From contig NZ_CP045851.1 of the NCBI RefSeq assembly GCF_009650215.1, positions 1,756,001 to 1,820,000 on the forward strand: a DNA stretch of 64,000 nt. Reading direction: 5' to 3'. The notes beneath the pieces are model-generated. The model saw only the letters and a list, made by a program, of their open reading frames with translations. It was not told the DNA's origin and ran no database searches. Shown in pieces: positions 17,923-29,928 of the stretch (positions within the stretch are counted from its first letter, which is position 1; each line of letters starts with the position of its first letter). Origin of the DNA: Actinomarinicola tropica (GTDB lineage: Bacteria > Actinomycetota > Acidimicrobiia > Acidimicrobiales > SKKL01). A program made the translations under genes and the position numbers.

Positions 17923-18350
17923 GCTCCTCCCGCCGTGACGCCCGTGAGCGGGCGCTCGGGCTCCTCTACGAAGCCGAGACCCGCGGCGTGGCGCCCGACG
18001 AGGTCCTCGCCGGCCTGCCGTTGCCCCCCGACCCCTATGCCGTCACGCTCGTCGAGGGCGTGGCGCAGCACATCGAGCGGATCGACGAGCTGATCTCCAC
18101 CTACAGCCGCGACTGGAAGCTCGAGCGGATGCCGGCCATCGACCGGGCCGTCGTCCGCCTCGCGGCCTACGAGCTGATGGACCGCGCCGACGTCCCGACC
18201 GGCGTCGCCATCTCCGAGGCCGTCGCTCTGGCGTCGGCCTACTCGACCGACGAGTCGGGCCGGTTCGTCAACGGGTTGGTGTCCCGCCTGGCGCGGGAGG
18301 TCCGAACCGATGCCGGGACCTCCGACCCGGGTGATAACGTGCAGGCCTGA
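17919..18350 (+). CDS. nusB: Transcription antitermination factor NusB
   Basis: A 143-residue all-helical protein that forms, with NusE (S10), the boxA-binding antitermination complex for rRNA transcription. Family features are RRDARERALGLLYEAE at the N-terminus, MPAIDRAVVRLAAYEL (about 68-83), and the C-terminal SEAVALASAYSTDESGRFVNGLV. The GTG lies inside the efp stop. The last few codons overlap the putative promoter of the pyr operon. Confidence 0.94.
   Translation: MSSSRRDARERALGLLYEAETRGVAPDEVLAGLPLPPDPYAVTLVEGVAQHIERIDELISTYSRDWKLERMPAIDRAVVRLAAYELMDRADVPTGVAISEAVALASAYSTDESGRFVNGLVSRLAREVRTDAGTSDPGDNVQA
18335..18340 (+). promoter_or_regulatory. Putative -10 element of the pyr operon
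   Basis: TAACGT would place the transcript start near 18347, about 12 nt before the PyrR-binding hairpin. The same hexamer precedes the mIHF gene and the minus-strand substrate-binding protein gene. There is no convincing -35. Confidence 0.4.
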
Positions 18351-18358
18351 CCGTGAAG

Positions 18359-18376
18359 CGGGTCCCGTGAGGCCCG
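18359..18376 (+). promoter_or_regulatory. PyrR-binding RNA hairpin in the pyr leader
   Basis: The stem CGGG (18359-18362) and CCCG (18373-18376) encloses loop TCCCGTGAGG. With its flanks the RNA reads GGUCCCGUGAGGCC, close to the PyrR-binding consensus ARUCCNGNGAGGYU known from Bacillus. PyrR bound with UMP should lower pyr operon expression. A purine-rich ribosome-binding-like AGGAAAGG follows at 18385-18392. Confidence 0.75.
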
Positions 18377-18424
18377 AACGGACAGGAAAGGCACAGCTCT
18401 TGGCCCAACGCGAACGTCCTGCCA

Positions 18425-18450
18425 CGCCCCCCGACGGGGGCGTTTTCGTT
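18425..18450 (+). terminator. Attenuator-type intrinsic terminator in the pyr leader
   Basis: The 7-bp stem CGCCCCC (18425-18431) and GGGGGCG (18436-18442) with loop CGAC is followed by TTTTCGTT. It lies between the PyrR-binding hairpin and the ATG at 18466, as expected for transcription attenuation. If pyrR instead starts at TTG 18400 the hairpin would be inside the coding sequence; the GTT-TTC-GTT codons would then be odd for this GC-rich genome. Confidence 0.65.
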
Positions 18451-18465
18451 GCCCGGAGCCAGATC

Positions 18466-18966
18466 ATGGACGGCGACGACGTGCGCCGGGCGATCCGCCG
18501 CATGGCCCACGAGGTCATCGAGCGCAACCACGGGGTGGCCGACGTCGTGGTCGTGGGGCTCCAGACCGGCGGCGTCCCGCTGGCCGAGGCGCTCGCCACC
18601 GCCCTCACCGAGATCGACGGGCACGACGTCGCCACCGGGGCGCTCGACGTGGCGTTCCACCGCGACGACGTCGGTCTGCGTCCGATCATGCCGGAGGCGG
18701 TCACCGACATCCCGGTCGACCTCACCGATCGCATCGTCGTGCTCGTCGACGACGTGCTCTTCACCGGGCGCACCGTCCGGGCGGCGCTCGACGCCCTCGG
18801 CGGCTTCGGACGGCCACGCGCCATCCAGCTGGCCGTGATGGTCGATCGCGGCCACCGGGAGCTGCCGATCCGCCCCGACTTCGTCGGCAAGAACCTGCCC
18901 ACCCGGCGCGACGAGCTGGTCGACGTGTCGCTCGACGCCGTCCTCCTCGGGGAGCTCGACGGGTGA
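18466..18966 (+). CDS. pyrR: Bifunctional pyr operon regulator / uracil phosphoribosyltransferase PyrR
   Basis: This protein binds the pyr leader RNA in response to UMP and has uracil phosphoribosyltransferase activity. Type I PRTase features are clear: [13 protein letters not shown] at the N-terminus, the PRPP loop [17 protein letters not shown] and the PyrR-specific [17 protein letters not shown]. The start is uncertain. ATG 18466 (166 residues) has GGAG 7 nt upstream and lies after the terminator. TTG 18400 (188 residues) has AGGAAAGG 8 nt upstream and would add the short strand before MDGDDV found in B. subtilis PyrR. I prefer the ATG because of the terminator. The stop overlaps pyrB by 4 bp. 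Confidence 0.88.
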   Translation: MDGDDVRRAIRRMAHEVIERNHGVADVVVVGLQTGGVPLAEALATALTEIDGHDVATGALDVAFHRDDVGLRPIMPEAVTDIPVDLTDRIVVLVDDVLFTGRTVRAALDALGGFGRPRAIQLAVMVDRGHRELPIRPDFVGKNLPTRRDELVDVSLDAVLLGELDG

Positions 18967-19928
18967 GGCACCTGCTCGGCATCGACGACCTCGGCCGCGA
19001 CGGCATCGACGAGGTCATGGCGCTCACCGACTCCTTCGTCGAGGTCAGCCGCCGGGCGATCCCCAAGGTGCCGACCCTGCGGGGCCGGACGGTCGCCTGG
19101 CTCTTCTACGAGGACAGCACGCGCACGCGCCTCTCGTTCGAGACCGCGGCCCGCCGCCTCTCCGCCGACACCATGAACTTCAGCGTCGGGTCGTCGTCGG
19201 TGAAGAAGGGCGAGTCGCTGCGCGACACCGCCCAGACGATCCAGGCCATGGGCGTCGACGCCATCGTCGTGCGGCACGCCTCCGCCGGCGTGCCCTGGCA
19301 GCTGACGCGCTGGCTCGACTGCTCGGTGGTCAACGCGGGGGACGGCTGGCACGAGCACCCCACCCAGGCGCTGCTCGACTGCTACACGCTGCGCCACCAC
19401 CTGGGCTCCCTCGAGGGCCGCCACATCGCCATCGTCGGCGACGTCAAGCACTCGCGGGTGGCGGGCAGCGACGTCCGGGCCTTCGCCGCCCTCGGCGCCA
19501 AGGTGACCCTCGTCGCGCCGCCCACGCTGCTGCCGGCGAGCCTCGCCGGCTGGCCGGTCGAGGTCAGCCACGACCTCGACGCGGTCCTGCCCGAGGCCGA
19601 CGTCGCCTACGTGCTGCGGATGCAGCTCGAGCGCCAGCACGAGGCGCTCGTGCCCTCGCTGCGCGAGTACACCCGCACCTACGGCCTCACCGTCGACCGT
19701 GCGCGGCGCCTCCGCCCCGACGCGCTGGTCATGCACCCCGGTCCGATGAACCGCGGGATCGAGATCGCGGCCGAGGTCGCCGAGTCGTCGCAGGCGGTCA
19801 TCCGGGAGCAGGTCAGCAACGGCGTCGCCGTGCGCATGGCCGTCCTGTTCCTCCTCCTCGGCTCCGGCCGCCCCGACGCCCACGCCACCGCCGATCCCGT
19901 CCCCACCGAGGTGCCCCTCCATGGCTGA
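18963..19928 (+). CDS. pyrB: Aspartate carbamoyltransferase catalytic chain
   Basis: A 321-residue enzyme that joins carbamoyl phosphate and aspartate, the first committed pyrimidine step. The carbamoyl-phosphate signature is [13 protein letters not shown] (about residues 48-60), then [40 protein letters not shown] and [11 protein letters not shown] at the C-terminus. No regulatory chain PyrI is present, so a trimeric or DHOase-associated enzyme is likely. The GTG overlaps pyrR by 4 bp and the stop overlaps pyrC by 8 bp. Confidence 0.96.
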   Translation: MRHLLGIDDLGRDGIDEVMALTDSFVEVSRRAIPKVPTLRGRTVAWLFYEDSTRTRLSFETAARRLSADTMNFSVGSSSVKKGESLRDTAQTIQAMGVDAIVVRHASAGVPWQLTRWLDCSVVNAGDGWHEHPTQALLDCYTLRHHLGSLEGRHIAIVGDVKHSRVAGSDVRAFAALGAKVTLVAPPTLLPASLAGWPVEVSHDLDAVLPEADVAYVLRMQLERQHEALVPSLREYTRTYGLTVDRARRLRPDALVMHPGPMNRGIEIAAEVAESSQAVIREQVSNGVAVRMAVLFLLLGSGRPDAHATADPVPTEVPLHG

Positions 19929-21240
19929 TCCCACCGTCGCTCCGCTGCTCGTCGCCGGCGGCACGGTCCTCGACGCCGACGGCAGCCGCCGCGCCGACGT
20001 GCGGATCGGCGGCGACGGCCGCATCGCCGAGGTCGGGCCGGACCTCGACGCCGACGGCGCGCAGGTGCTCGACGCCACGGGCTGCCTCGTCGCCCCGGGG
20101 CTCGTCGACCTGCACACGCACCTCCGCCAGCCGGGCAAGGAGGAGGCCGAGACGATCGAGACGGGCAGCCGCTGCGCGGCGCTCGGCGGGTACACCGCGG
20201 TCGTCGCCATGCCCAACACGACCCCGACCATGGACAGCGCCGCGGTGATCCGCGAGGTGCAGGAGCTCGGCCGGGCCGCGCTCTGCGCGGTCGTCCCGTC
20301 GGGAGCGATCACGGTCGGCCGGGCGGGGGAGCAGCTCAGCCCCATGGCCGAGCTGGCCGAGCTCGGGGTGACGATCTTCACCGACGACGGCACCGGCGTG
20401 CAGGACGACCGCCTCATGCGGCGGGCGCTCGAGTACGCCTCGGGCCTCGGCGTCACCCTCGCCCAGCACTGCGAGGTCACGAGCCTCTCGGAGGGGTCCT
20501 GCATGCACGAGGGGGAGTGGTCGAGCCGGCTCGGCCTCCCCGGGCAACCCGCCGAGGCCGAGGAGCTGATGGTCATGCGCGACATCGCGCTGGCCCGGCT
20601 CACCGGTGCGCGCGTCCACCTCCAGCACCTCTCCACCGCGGGATCCGTCGCCCTGGTCCGGGCCGCCAAGGCCGAGGGGCTCCCCGTCACCGCCGAGGCC
20701 ACCACCCACCACTTCACGCTCACCGACGCCTGCGTGGCCTCCTACGACCCGGTGTTCAAGGTCCACCCCCCGCTCCGCACCGACGCCGACGTCGCTGCGG
20801 TGCGATCGGGCCTCGCCGACGGCACCATCGATGCCATCGCCACCGACCACGCACCGCACACCACTGAGGAGAAGGAGCGGCCCTTCGACGCCGCGCCGCC
20901 GGGGATGCTCGGGCTCGAGACCGCGCTCGCCCTCGCGCTCACCGAGCTCACCGGTCCCGACGCCGACCCCCGGCTCGACGTGGCCGAGGTCCTCGCACTC
21001 CTGTCGTGGAGGCCGGCGGCGATCGCGGGCATCGACGACCGCCACGGCGGACCGGTCGTGCCGGGCCGTCCGGCCAACCTCTGCGTCGTCGACGCCGACG
21101 CCACCTGGACGGTCGACCGCGAGCGCACCGCCAGCCGCAGCCGCAACACGCCCTACGCCGGGCGCACCCTCCGGGGTCGCGTCCGCCACACCATCTACGA
21201 GGGGACCCCCACCGTGATCGACGGAGACGCCACCCGATGA
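19921..21240 (+). CDS. pyrC: Dihydroorotase
   Basis: A 439-residue class I amidohydrolase that closes carbamoyl aspartate to dihydroorotate. The metal-binding [20 protein letters not shown] starts near residue 61. The other site residues are in [18 protein letters not shown] and the final aspartate of IATDHAPHT (about 304-312). The C-terminal [10 protein letters not shown] and [19 protein letters not shown] are family hallmarks. The ATG overlaps pyrB by 8 bp and the stop overlaps carA by 4 bp. Confidence 0.96.
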   Translation: MADPTVAPLLVAGGTVLDADGSRRADVRIGGDGRIAEVGPDLDADGAQVLDATGCLVAPGLVDLHTHLRQPGKEEAETIETGSRCAALGGYTAVVAMPNTTPTMDSAAVIREVQELGRAALCAVVPSGAITVGRAGEQLSPMAELAELGVTIFTDDGTGVQDDRLMRRALEYASGLGVTLAQHCEVTSLSEGSCMHEGEWSSRLGLPGQPAEAEELMVMRDIALARLTGARVHLQHLSTAGSVALVRAAKAEGLPVTAEATTHHFTLTDACVASYDPVFKVHPPLRTDADVAAVRSGLADGTIDAIATDHAPHTTEEKERPFDAAPPGMLGLETALALALTELTGPDADPRLDVAEVLALLSWRPAAIAGIDDRHGGPVVPGRPANLCVVDADATWTVDRERTASRSRNTPYAGRTLRGRVRHTIYEGTPTVIDGDATR

Positions 21241-22334
21241 CCGTTCGTGACGCCCTGCTCGTCCTCGCCGACGGCACGACCTTCGAGGGCGAGGCCATCG
21301 GTGCCGAGCCCCCCGGTGGGGTCGCCACCGGCGAGGTCGTCTTCAACACCGTCCTCACCGGCTACCAGGAGGTCATCACCGATCCGTCCTACGCCGGCCA
21401 GATCATCGCCTTCACCTACCCGCACATCGGCAACTACGGCACCAACCCCACCGACGACGAGTCCGTGCGGCCCCACGCCCGTGGCGTGGTGGTCCGCGAC
21501 CTGGCCCGCCGCCACTCCAACTGGCGGGCCACCGACGACCTCGACGGCTTCCTGCGCCGCCACGGCGTGCCGGGGATCGGTGGCGTCGACACCCGCCGCC
21601 TGACGCGCCACATCCGAGAGGCGGGGTCGATGCCGGCGGCGTTCGGCACCGCACCGGAGAGCACGCTGCGGGAGGCCGCCGCCTCGGCGCCCGGCACCGA
21701 CGGCATCGACCTCGTCGCCACCGTCTCCACCGACCAGCCCTACACGGTGGGCGACGGGCCGCGTCGGGTCGTGGCCTACGACTTCGGCATCAAGCGCACC
21801 ATCCTCCGCCACCTGGGCGAGCTCGCGGTCGTCGAGGTGGTCCCGGCGTCCACGCCCGCCGACGAGGTGCTCGCCCGAGAGCCGGACGGCGTGTTCCTCT
21901 CCAACGGCCCCGGCGATCCGGCCGCCGTCGGCTATGCCTCCGACGCGGTGCGCGACCTGCTCGGGGAGGTGCCGGTGTTCGGCATCTGCCTCGGACACCA
22001 GCTCATGGCGCAGGCGCTCGGCGGGGCCACGCACAAGCTGCCCTTCGGCCACCACGGCGGCAACCACCCGGTCCGCCACCTCCACAGCGGGTCGGTGGAG
22101 ATCACGAGCCAGAACCACAACTACGCCGTCACCGAGGGCTCGATCGACCGGGCCGAGGTCACCCACGTCAACCTCAACGACGGGGTGATCGAGGGCATCC
22201 GCTGCACCGACGTGCCGGCGTTCAGCGTGCAGTACCACCCCGAGGCGGGCCCCGGTCCCCACGACTCCCGCTACCTGTTCACCCTGTTCGAGCGCCTGAT
22301 GGACGGCGCCTCCAGCTCCACGAAGGGCCGCTAG
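21237..22334 (+). CDS. carA: Carbamoyl-phosphate synthase, small (glutaminase) subunit
   Basis: A 365-residue subunit that hydrolyses glutamine and passes ammonia to CarB. The N-terminal CPSase_sm domain shows [20 protein letters not shown]. The class I amidotransferase domain has the nucleophile in FGICLGHQL (about residues 249-257) and His/Glu in [13 protein letters not shown] (about 332-344). ATG 21237 overlaps the pyrC stop. The carA stop is followed immediately by the carB ATG with no gap, so subunit synthesis is probably coupled. It also supplies carbamoyl phosphate to the arginine pathway encoded 30 kb away. Confidence 0.96.
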   Translation: MTVRDALLVLADGTTFEGEAIGAEPPGGVATGEVVFNTVLTGYQEVITDPSYAGQIIAFTYPHIGNYGTNPTDDESVRPHARGVVVRDLARRHSNWRATDDLDGFLRRHGVPGIGGVDTRRLTRHIREAGSMPAAFGTAPESTLREAAASAPGTDGIDLVATVSTDQPYTVGDGPRRVVAYDFGIKRTILRHLGELAVVEVVPASTPADEVLAREPDGVFLSNGPGDPAAVGYASDAVRDLLGEVPVFGICLGHQLMAQALGGATHKLPFGHHGGNHPVRHLHSGSVEITSQNHNYAVTEGSIDRAEVTHVNLNDGVIEGIRCTDVPAFSVQYHPEAGPGPHDSRYLFTLFERLMDGASSSTKGR

Positions 22335-25621
<3,287 letters not shown>

Positions 25622-25625
<4 letters not shown>

Positions 25626-26557
25626 CCTCGGCCGCCGAGGTCGACCTCGCCGTCTCGGTCGGTTCGGTCCGGCTGCCCAACCCGGTCATGCCGGCGTCGG
25701 GCACCGCCGGGCACGGCACCGAGCTCGGCGCCTACGTCGATCTCGGCGGTCTCGGCGCCGTCGTCGTGAAGTCCCTGGCCGCCACGCCGTGGCCCGGCAA
25801 CCCACCGCTCCGCGTGCACCAGACGCCCGCCGGGATGATCAACTCCGTGGGCCTCCAGGGCCCGGGCGTCGAGCGCTGGCTCGTCGACGACCTGCCCGGC
25901 CTCCTCGCCACCGGCGCCCGGGTGGTGGCGAGCATCTGGGGCCGTTCGGTCGACGAGTACCGCGCCGCCGCGGACCTGCTCGCTGAGGCGCCACCCGGCG
26001 TCGTGGCCGTCGAGGTCAACCTGTCGTGCCCCAACGTGTCGGGGCACGGGATCTTCGCCCAGTCCGCCCCCGACAGCGCAGCGGTCATCGCTGCCACCGC
26101 CGGCTGCGGCCGCCCCCGCTGGGCCAAGCTCACCCCGCTCGTCACCGACATCACCGAGGTCGCCGGCGCCGTGCTCGACGCCGGCGCCGAGGCCCTCACC
26201 GTCGCGAACACCGTGCCCGGCCTGGCCATCGACGTCGAGACCCGGCGCTCCCACCTCGGCGGGGGCATGGGCGGGCTGTCGGGGCCGGCGATCCACCCGA
26301 TCGCGGTGCGCGCCGTCTACGAGTGCCGTGCCGCGCACCCGGACGCCGCCATCGTCGGCGTCGGCGGCATCGCCCGCGGCGTCGACGCCGTCGAGATGCT
26401 CCTCGCCGGTGCCGATGCCGTCCAGGTGGGCACCGCCACCTTCGCCGACCCCCGGGCCTGCGCCGTCGTCCTCGACGAGCTGGCGGCCTGGTGCCGAGCC
26501 CACGACGTCCCACGAGTCGCCGACCTCACCGGAGGAGCCCATGACCCCGACCGATGA
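25622..26557 (+). CDS. pyrD: Dihydroorotate dehydrogenase, class 1B-like catalytic subunit
   Basis: A 311-residue FMN enzyme that oxidises dihydroorotate to orotate. The TIM-barrel pattern fits class 1: [13 protein letters not shown] near residue 20, [11 protein letters not shown], and [11 protein letters not shown] (about 132-142), whose cysteine is the class 1 catalytic base. The FMN-phosphate site is [18 protein letters not shown]. Class 1B enzymes normally work with PyrK, an FeS/FAD subunit that passes electrons to NAD; no pyrK is in this operon or window. There is no N-terminal membrane extension as in class 2. The GTG overlaps carB by 4 bp. Confidence 0.9.
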
Positions 26558-27254
26558 CCTCTTCGCCGACGAGGTGCCCGAGCACGGTCCTTGGGACCAC
26601 CTGGCCATCGCCCTCGACGTCGACGACGTCGTCGTGGCCCTGCGCCTCGCCACCGAGCTCCAGCCGTGGTTCCGGGTGGCCAAGGTCGGGCTCGAGCTGT
26701 TCAGCTCGGCCGGGCCGGAGGTGATCGGCAGCCTGCACGACCTCGGCTACGACGTGTTCTGCGACCTCAAGCTGCACGACATCCCCACCACCGTCGGCAA
26801 GGCGGCACGGGTGATCGGCTCGCTCGGGGCGTCGTACCTCACCGTGCACACCGCCGGCGGCGTCGACATGGTGCGCGCCGGCAACGAGGGGCTCCTCGAA
26901 GGTGCCGCGAACGCCGGGCTCACAGCGCCGAGCTTGCTCGGCGTCACGGTGCTGACGAGCGACCCCGACGCCAGCCAGCTCCGTCCCCGGCTCGACGTGG
27001 CGCTCGAGGCGGGCTGCGAGGGCGTCGTCTGCGCGGCGACCGACCTGGCCGAGGTGCTCGAGGTCGGGCCGGAGCTGGTCACCGTCGTCCCCGGCATCCG
27101 CCCCGAGGGCACCTCGACCGACGACCAGGCCCGCGTGGCCACCCCGCGTGCGGCCATCGAGGCCGGCGCCGACCTGCTGGTGATCGGACGTGTCGTCACC
27201 GCTGCCGACGACCCGGCCGCCGCCGCGGCCGCGATCGTCGAGAGCCTGTCGTGA
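26541..27254 (+). CDS. pyrF: Orotidine 5'-phosphate decarboxylase
   Basis: A 237-residue TIM-barrel enzyme that makes UMP, the last step of the pathway. The catalytic Lys-Asp array is in FCDLKLHDIPTT (about residues 73-84), with ALDVDD at the N-terminus, VPGIRPEGTSTDDQ near 187 and VIGRVVTAADDP near the C-terminus. It is the shorter, E. coli/Bacillus-like type, whereas the well-known mycobacterial and streptomycete enzymes are of a longer type. ATG 26541 has an excellent GGAGGAG ribosome binding site 3-9 nt upstream and overlaps pyrD by 17 bp. Confidence 0.94.
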   Translation: MTPTDDLFADEVPEHGPWDHLAIALDVDDVVVALRLATELQPWFRVAKVGLELFSSAGPEVIGSLHDLGYDVFCDLKLHDIPTTVGKAARVIGSLGASYLTVHTAGGVDMVRAGNEGLLEGAANAGLTAPSLLGVTVLTSDPDASQLRPRLDVALEAGCEGVVCAATDLAEVLEVGPELVTVVPGIRPEGTSTDDQARVATPRAAIEAGADLLVIGRVVTAADDPAAAAAAIVESLS

Positions 27255-27263
27255 CCCCGGAGG

Positions 27264-27554
27264 TCAGCCGACCTCGCTCGTCTGCATCACCGGCGTGATC
27301 GTCGTGTAGTTCGCGACATCGGCCATGATCGGGCCCATGTCGCCGGAGGCCATGGCGGACTGCATCTCCTCCATCGACTCGAACCGGAAGTGCACCGCCG
27401 CCTCGTAGGGGCCGTCGAGACCCTTGTCGACCTCGGCCCGCTCGGCGTCGAGGCCCCACGTGCGCAGGCACAGCGGCACGTGCGAGTCGCGGTAGTAGTC
27501 GTGGTCGAAGCTGGCGCCCTCGGTCTTCGGGTACAGCACGCTGAGGCGGATCAT
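27264..27554 (-). CDS. EthD-family protein
   Basis: A 96-residue ferredoxin-like dimeric alpha-beta barrel protein. The family pattern is seen in MIRLSVLYPKTEG, FDHDYYRDSHVPL (about residues 15-27) and the C-terminal VANYTTITPVMQTSEV. EthD was first noted beside an ether-degrading P450, but most members have no known role. ATG 27554 is supported by AGGAG about 11 nt upstream on the minus strand. It is convergent with pyrF (9-bp gap) and is probably an insertion in a conserved order. Confidence 0.85.
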   Translation of the reverse strand: MIRLSVLYPKTEGASFDHDYYRDSHVPLCLRTWGLDAERAEVDKGLDGPYEAAVHFRFESMEEMQSAMASGDMGPIMADVANYTTITPVMQTSEVG

Positions 27555-27659
27555 GGGATCTGTGTCTCCTGTCGGCACGGGATGCGGTCGGCGCAGTCTC
27601 CCTCACAGACGCGCCGCGCGCTCGCGTGTCGGTGGCATCCGAGGGCGCGCCACGCCGGA

Positions 27660-28907
27660 TCACGACCCGTCCTCCTCGTCGCTCGGAGCGGCCCTGGGGC
27701 CACGTGATCGTCGGCGGCGCCGGGGCGGGTTCTTCCGGCGCCTGCCCGGGTGGTGCGCCGGGCAGCGGGGCTCGCCGTTGGTCGGATCGGTGGTGCCCCC
27801 GTGGGTCCACTCGTCGACGTGGTGGATGTCGCACAGCTCGCTCGGGACGCTGCAGGTGCCGTGGGTGCACCTCGGCTCCTGGATCTCCACCGCCCGACGC
27901 GACCCCCCGACGAAGAGCCGGGACCTCCGGCCGAGGTCGATCACCCGACCCTCCGGGCCGAAGACGGCACGCTCGACGTCGGCCGCGGCGAGGAGGGGCA
28001 GCACCTCGCCGGGCGTCACGACCCGTCCGGTGGAGAGCTCGCAGATGCGGCCGGTCAGCGTCTCGTGGTCGACGTGGACGGTGACGAGGGGCCGGGGCGC
28101 ACGGGCTCCGGGCGGGGCGGCGGAGGCGCGGCGGGCCATCTCGATCAGCGCGTCGTAGCGGCGCGGCGCGGTGGACCGTGCCAGGTCAGCGCTGCTCGCT
28201 GCGTTGCCGAGGCGGTCTCGGGCGTCCGCCCAGTCGGCCTCCCAGAGCTCGTGCTCGATGCGGCGCAGCGCCTCGGCGAACTCGGTGTACCCGACCGGGT
28301 CGAAGGTGACGTCGAGGTGGCCGACGCCGTCGAGGCCGGGGGAGAGGTGGGCCGATCGCTGTCGCCAACGGCGGGTCGCCTCGTCCTCGACGTCGTCGGG
28401 TCGGGTGCACTGACGCCAGTAGGCGACGACCGTGACGAGGTCGTCGTAGGGCAGCTCGAGCGCACGGGCGACCAGCCAGGCCTCGTCGTCGGCGAAGCAC
28501 CCCGGCGCCCAGCCCGCCGCGCGGGCGAGCAGCTGCACGTGTCGTGACGACAGCCGCCCGGCGCGGTGCGCCTCGTCGACCAGCGGCATGTCGCGCAGCG
28601 CGCGGCCGCGGCGCACCAGCGCCGCGCACTCGTTGCGGTCGCGCCCCGCGGCGCGCGACAGCCATGCCGCCGACGAGCGGGACCCGTCGTTCGCCCAGAT
28701 CTTGCTGGCGTCGACGCGGGCGGTCACCTGCGCGATGACCGCGCCCACCTGCGACTCGATGCCCAGCAGGTCGATGGCGAGGTCGGCCAGCTCCGGCTCG
28801 GACGCGGTGTCGAGGTCGGCCGCGACGAGGTCTGCCACCGCCTGTCCGACCCGCCGGACCGCCTCGCCGATGCTCACTTCCGCCATTTCCGCAGTGTAGT
28901 CGAACAT
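27660..28907 (-). CDS. DUF222 / HNH nuclease-domain protein under a LexA box
   Basis: A 415-residue protein of the DUF222-HNH type, the same architecture as the mycobacterial REP13E12 proteins. DUF222 covers about residues 15-300. The C-terminal HNH zinc nuclease motif lies at about 350-392: CTHGTC, CDIHHVDEWTHGG, PTNGEPRCPAHH. The tail is highly basic (GRRRKNPPRRRRRSRG). ATG 28907 (MFDY) lies within a perfect SOS box; ATG 28886 (MAEV) is a shorter alternative. In mycobacteria similar genes are DNA-damage inducible, which the box predicts here. I saw no flanking repeats that would prove recent mobility. Confidence 0.85.
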   Translation of the reverse strand: MFDYTAEMAEVSIGEAVRRVGQAVADLVAADLDTASEPELADLAIDLLGIESQVGAVIAQVTARVDASKIWANDGSRSSAAWLSRAAGRDRNECAALVRRGRALRDMPLVDEAHRAGRLSSRHVQLLARAAGWAPGCFADDEAWLVARALELPYDDLVTVVAYWRQCTRPDDVEDEATRRWRQRSAHLSPGLDGVGHLDVTFDPVGYTEFAEALRRIEHELWEADWADARDRLGNAASSADLARSTAPRRYDALIEMARRASAAPPGARAPRPLVTVHVDHETLTGRICELSTGRVVTPGEVLPLLAAADVERAVFGPEGRVIDLGRRSRLFVGGSRRAVEIQEPRCTHGTCSVPSELCDIHHVDEWTHGGTTDPTNGEPRCPAHHPGRRRKNPPRRRRRSRGPRAAPSDEEDGS

Positions 28908-28915
28908 ACGTTCGA
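28900..28915. promoter_or_regulatory. LexA (SOS) box
   Basis: TCGAACATACGTTCGA is an exact match to the actinobacterial and Gram-positive SOS form TCGAAC-N4-GTTCGA. It overlaps the start of the DUF222/HNH gene on the minus strand and lies 80 bp before the mIHF gene on the plus strand. LexA should repress the minus-strand gene until DNA damage. Confidence 0.85.
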
Positions 28916-28983
28916 TGCAACGCCCATCCGTCGTGCGGTGGGCTGGACGCAGCGTCGGTCGCACCACGGAGGCGGGACGGGGG

Positions 28984-28995
28984 TAACGTCGTGCC
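28984..28995 (+). promoter_or_regulatory. mIHF gene -10 element giving a leaderless transcript
   Basis: The hexamer TAACGT (28984-28989) is 6 nt before the ATG at 28996, so the transcript would start at the A of the start codon. No Shine-Dalgarno sequence is present. Confidence 0.5.
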
Positions 28996-29322
28996 ATGAC
29001 CCAGCCTCCCCAGCTCTCCGACGAGCAACGCCAGGCGGCGCTGGCCAAGGCGGCCGAGGTGCGCCGGGCCCGCGCCGAGATGAAGGAACGGCTGAAGATG
29101 GGCTCCGTCAGCCTCGGCGAGCTGCTCACCGCAGCGGAGGGCGACGAGGTCGTCGCCAAGATGAAGGTCCTCTCGGTGCTCGAGTCGCTCCCGGGCGTCG
29201 GCAAGGTGAAGGCCCGCCGCACCATGGAGGCCATCGGCATCGCCGACTCCCGGCGCATCCGTGGCCTGGGCGAGCAGCAGCGCAAGGCCCTCCTCGAGGC
29301 CTTCCCCTCCCCGTACAACTAG
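28996..29322 (+). CDS. mihF: Actinobacterial integration host factor (mIHF/sIHF)
   Basis: A 108-residue nucleoid-associated protein, unrelated in sequence to E. coli IHF. Its helix-two-turn-helix DNA-binding region is the signature LESLPGVGKVKARRTMEAIG (about residues 61-80), followed by RRIRGLGEQQRKALLEAF. The N-terminal helix is long and charged. In Mycobacterium and Streptomyces the gene also sits just before gmk and rpoZ. The family is essentially confined to actinobacteria and is one of the best taxonomic clues here. Confidence 0.95.
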   Translation: MTQPPQLSDEQRQAALAKAAEVRRARAEMKERLKMGSVSLGELLTAAEGDEVVAKMKVLSVLESLPGVGKVKARRTMEAIGIADSRRIRGLGEQQRKALLEAFPSPYN

Positions 29323-29337
29323 CCGGGGAGCAGTCCG

Positions 29338-29892
29338 ATCATCATCGTCATCTCCGGCCCCGGCGGGGTCGGCAAGGGCACCGTGGTGCGCGAGCTCGTC
29401 GCCCGGGACCCCCGACTCTGGCTGAGCCGCTCCTGGACCACGCGTGAGCGCCGTCCCGGCGAGGCCGAGGACGCCTACCACTTCGTGTCGCGCGAGGAGT
29501 TCGAGCGGCACGCCGAGGCCGACGGGTTCCTCGAGTGGGCGGAGTTCATCGGCAACCTCTACGGCACGCCGGTGCCCGACGCGCCGGACGGCCACGACGT
29601 CGTGCTCGAGATCGACGTGCAGGGCGCGGCGCAGGTCGCCGAGCGGCATCCCGACGCCCTGCTCCTGTTCATGGAGGCCCCGTCGGTCGAGGAGCAGACG
29701 GCTCGGCTCCGCGCCCGGGGCGACACCGAGGAGCAGGTGGCTCGGCGGGTCGCCGCCGCGGCGGCCGAGACGTCGCAGGGTCGCGAGCTCGGGGCCCGCT
29801 TCGTGGTCAACGACGAGCTGGAGGCCACGATCGCCCAGCTCCTGTCGCTCGTCGAGGCCGAGCGCCGCCGGAGGGTCGAGGGGGGCTGCTAG
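29338..29892 (+). CDS. gmk: Guanylate kinase, with a non-standard ATC start
   Basis: A P-loop kinase converting GMP to GDP, about 184 residues. The Walker A is [10 protein letters not shown], right at the N-terminus (about residues 6-15). GMP-binding features are [29 protein letters not shown] and [11 protein letters not shown]. The frame is closed upstream by the mIHF stop (29320-29322), and only CCG GGG AGC AGT CCG separates it from ATC ATC ATC GTC ATC. No ATG, GTG, TTG or CTG is available before the P-loop. GGGGAG at 29325-29330 is 7 nt before ATC 29338, an ideal spacing. The first good standard start (GTG 29380) would remove the P-loop. Confidence 0.9.
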   Translation: MIIVISGPGGVGKGTVVRELVARDPRLWLSRSWTTRERRPGEAEDAYHFVSREEFERHAEADGFLEWAEFIGNLYGTPVPDAPDGHDVVLEIDVQGAAQVAERHPDALLLFMEAPSVEEQTARLRARGDTEEQVARRVAAAAAETSQGRELGARFVVNDELEATIAQLLSLVEAERRRRVEGGC

Positions 29893-29928
29893 CCTTCTCG
29901 ATCGGCCCGATCCTCGTTTGGAGACCCG

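Noticed and set aside
18400..18465. TTG 18400 as the start of pyrR
   Set aside because: It has a reasonable ribosome site, but it would translate through a canonical terminator and use GTT codons that are rare here. It is kept as an alternative rather than the main call.
27255..28995. The EthD/HNH island as a mobile element or intron
   Set aside because: I found no terminal inverted repeats, target duplications or transposase/recombinase. The HNH protein belongs to a family of chromosomal DUF222 genes.
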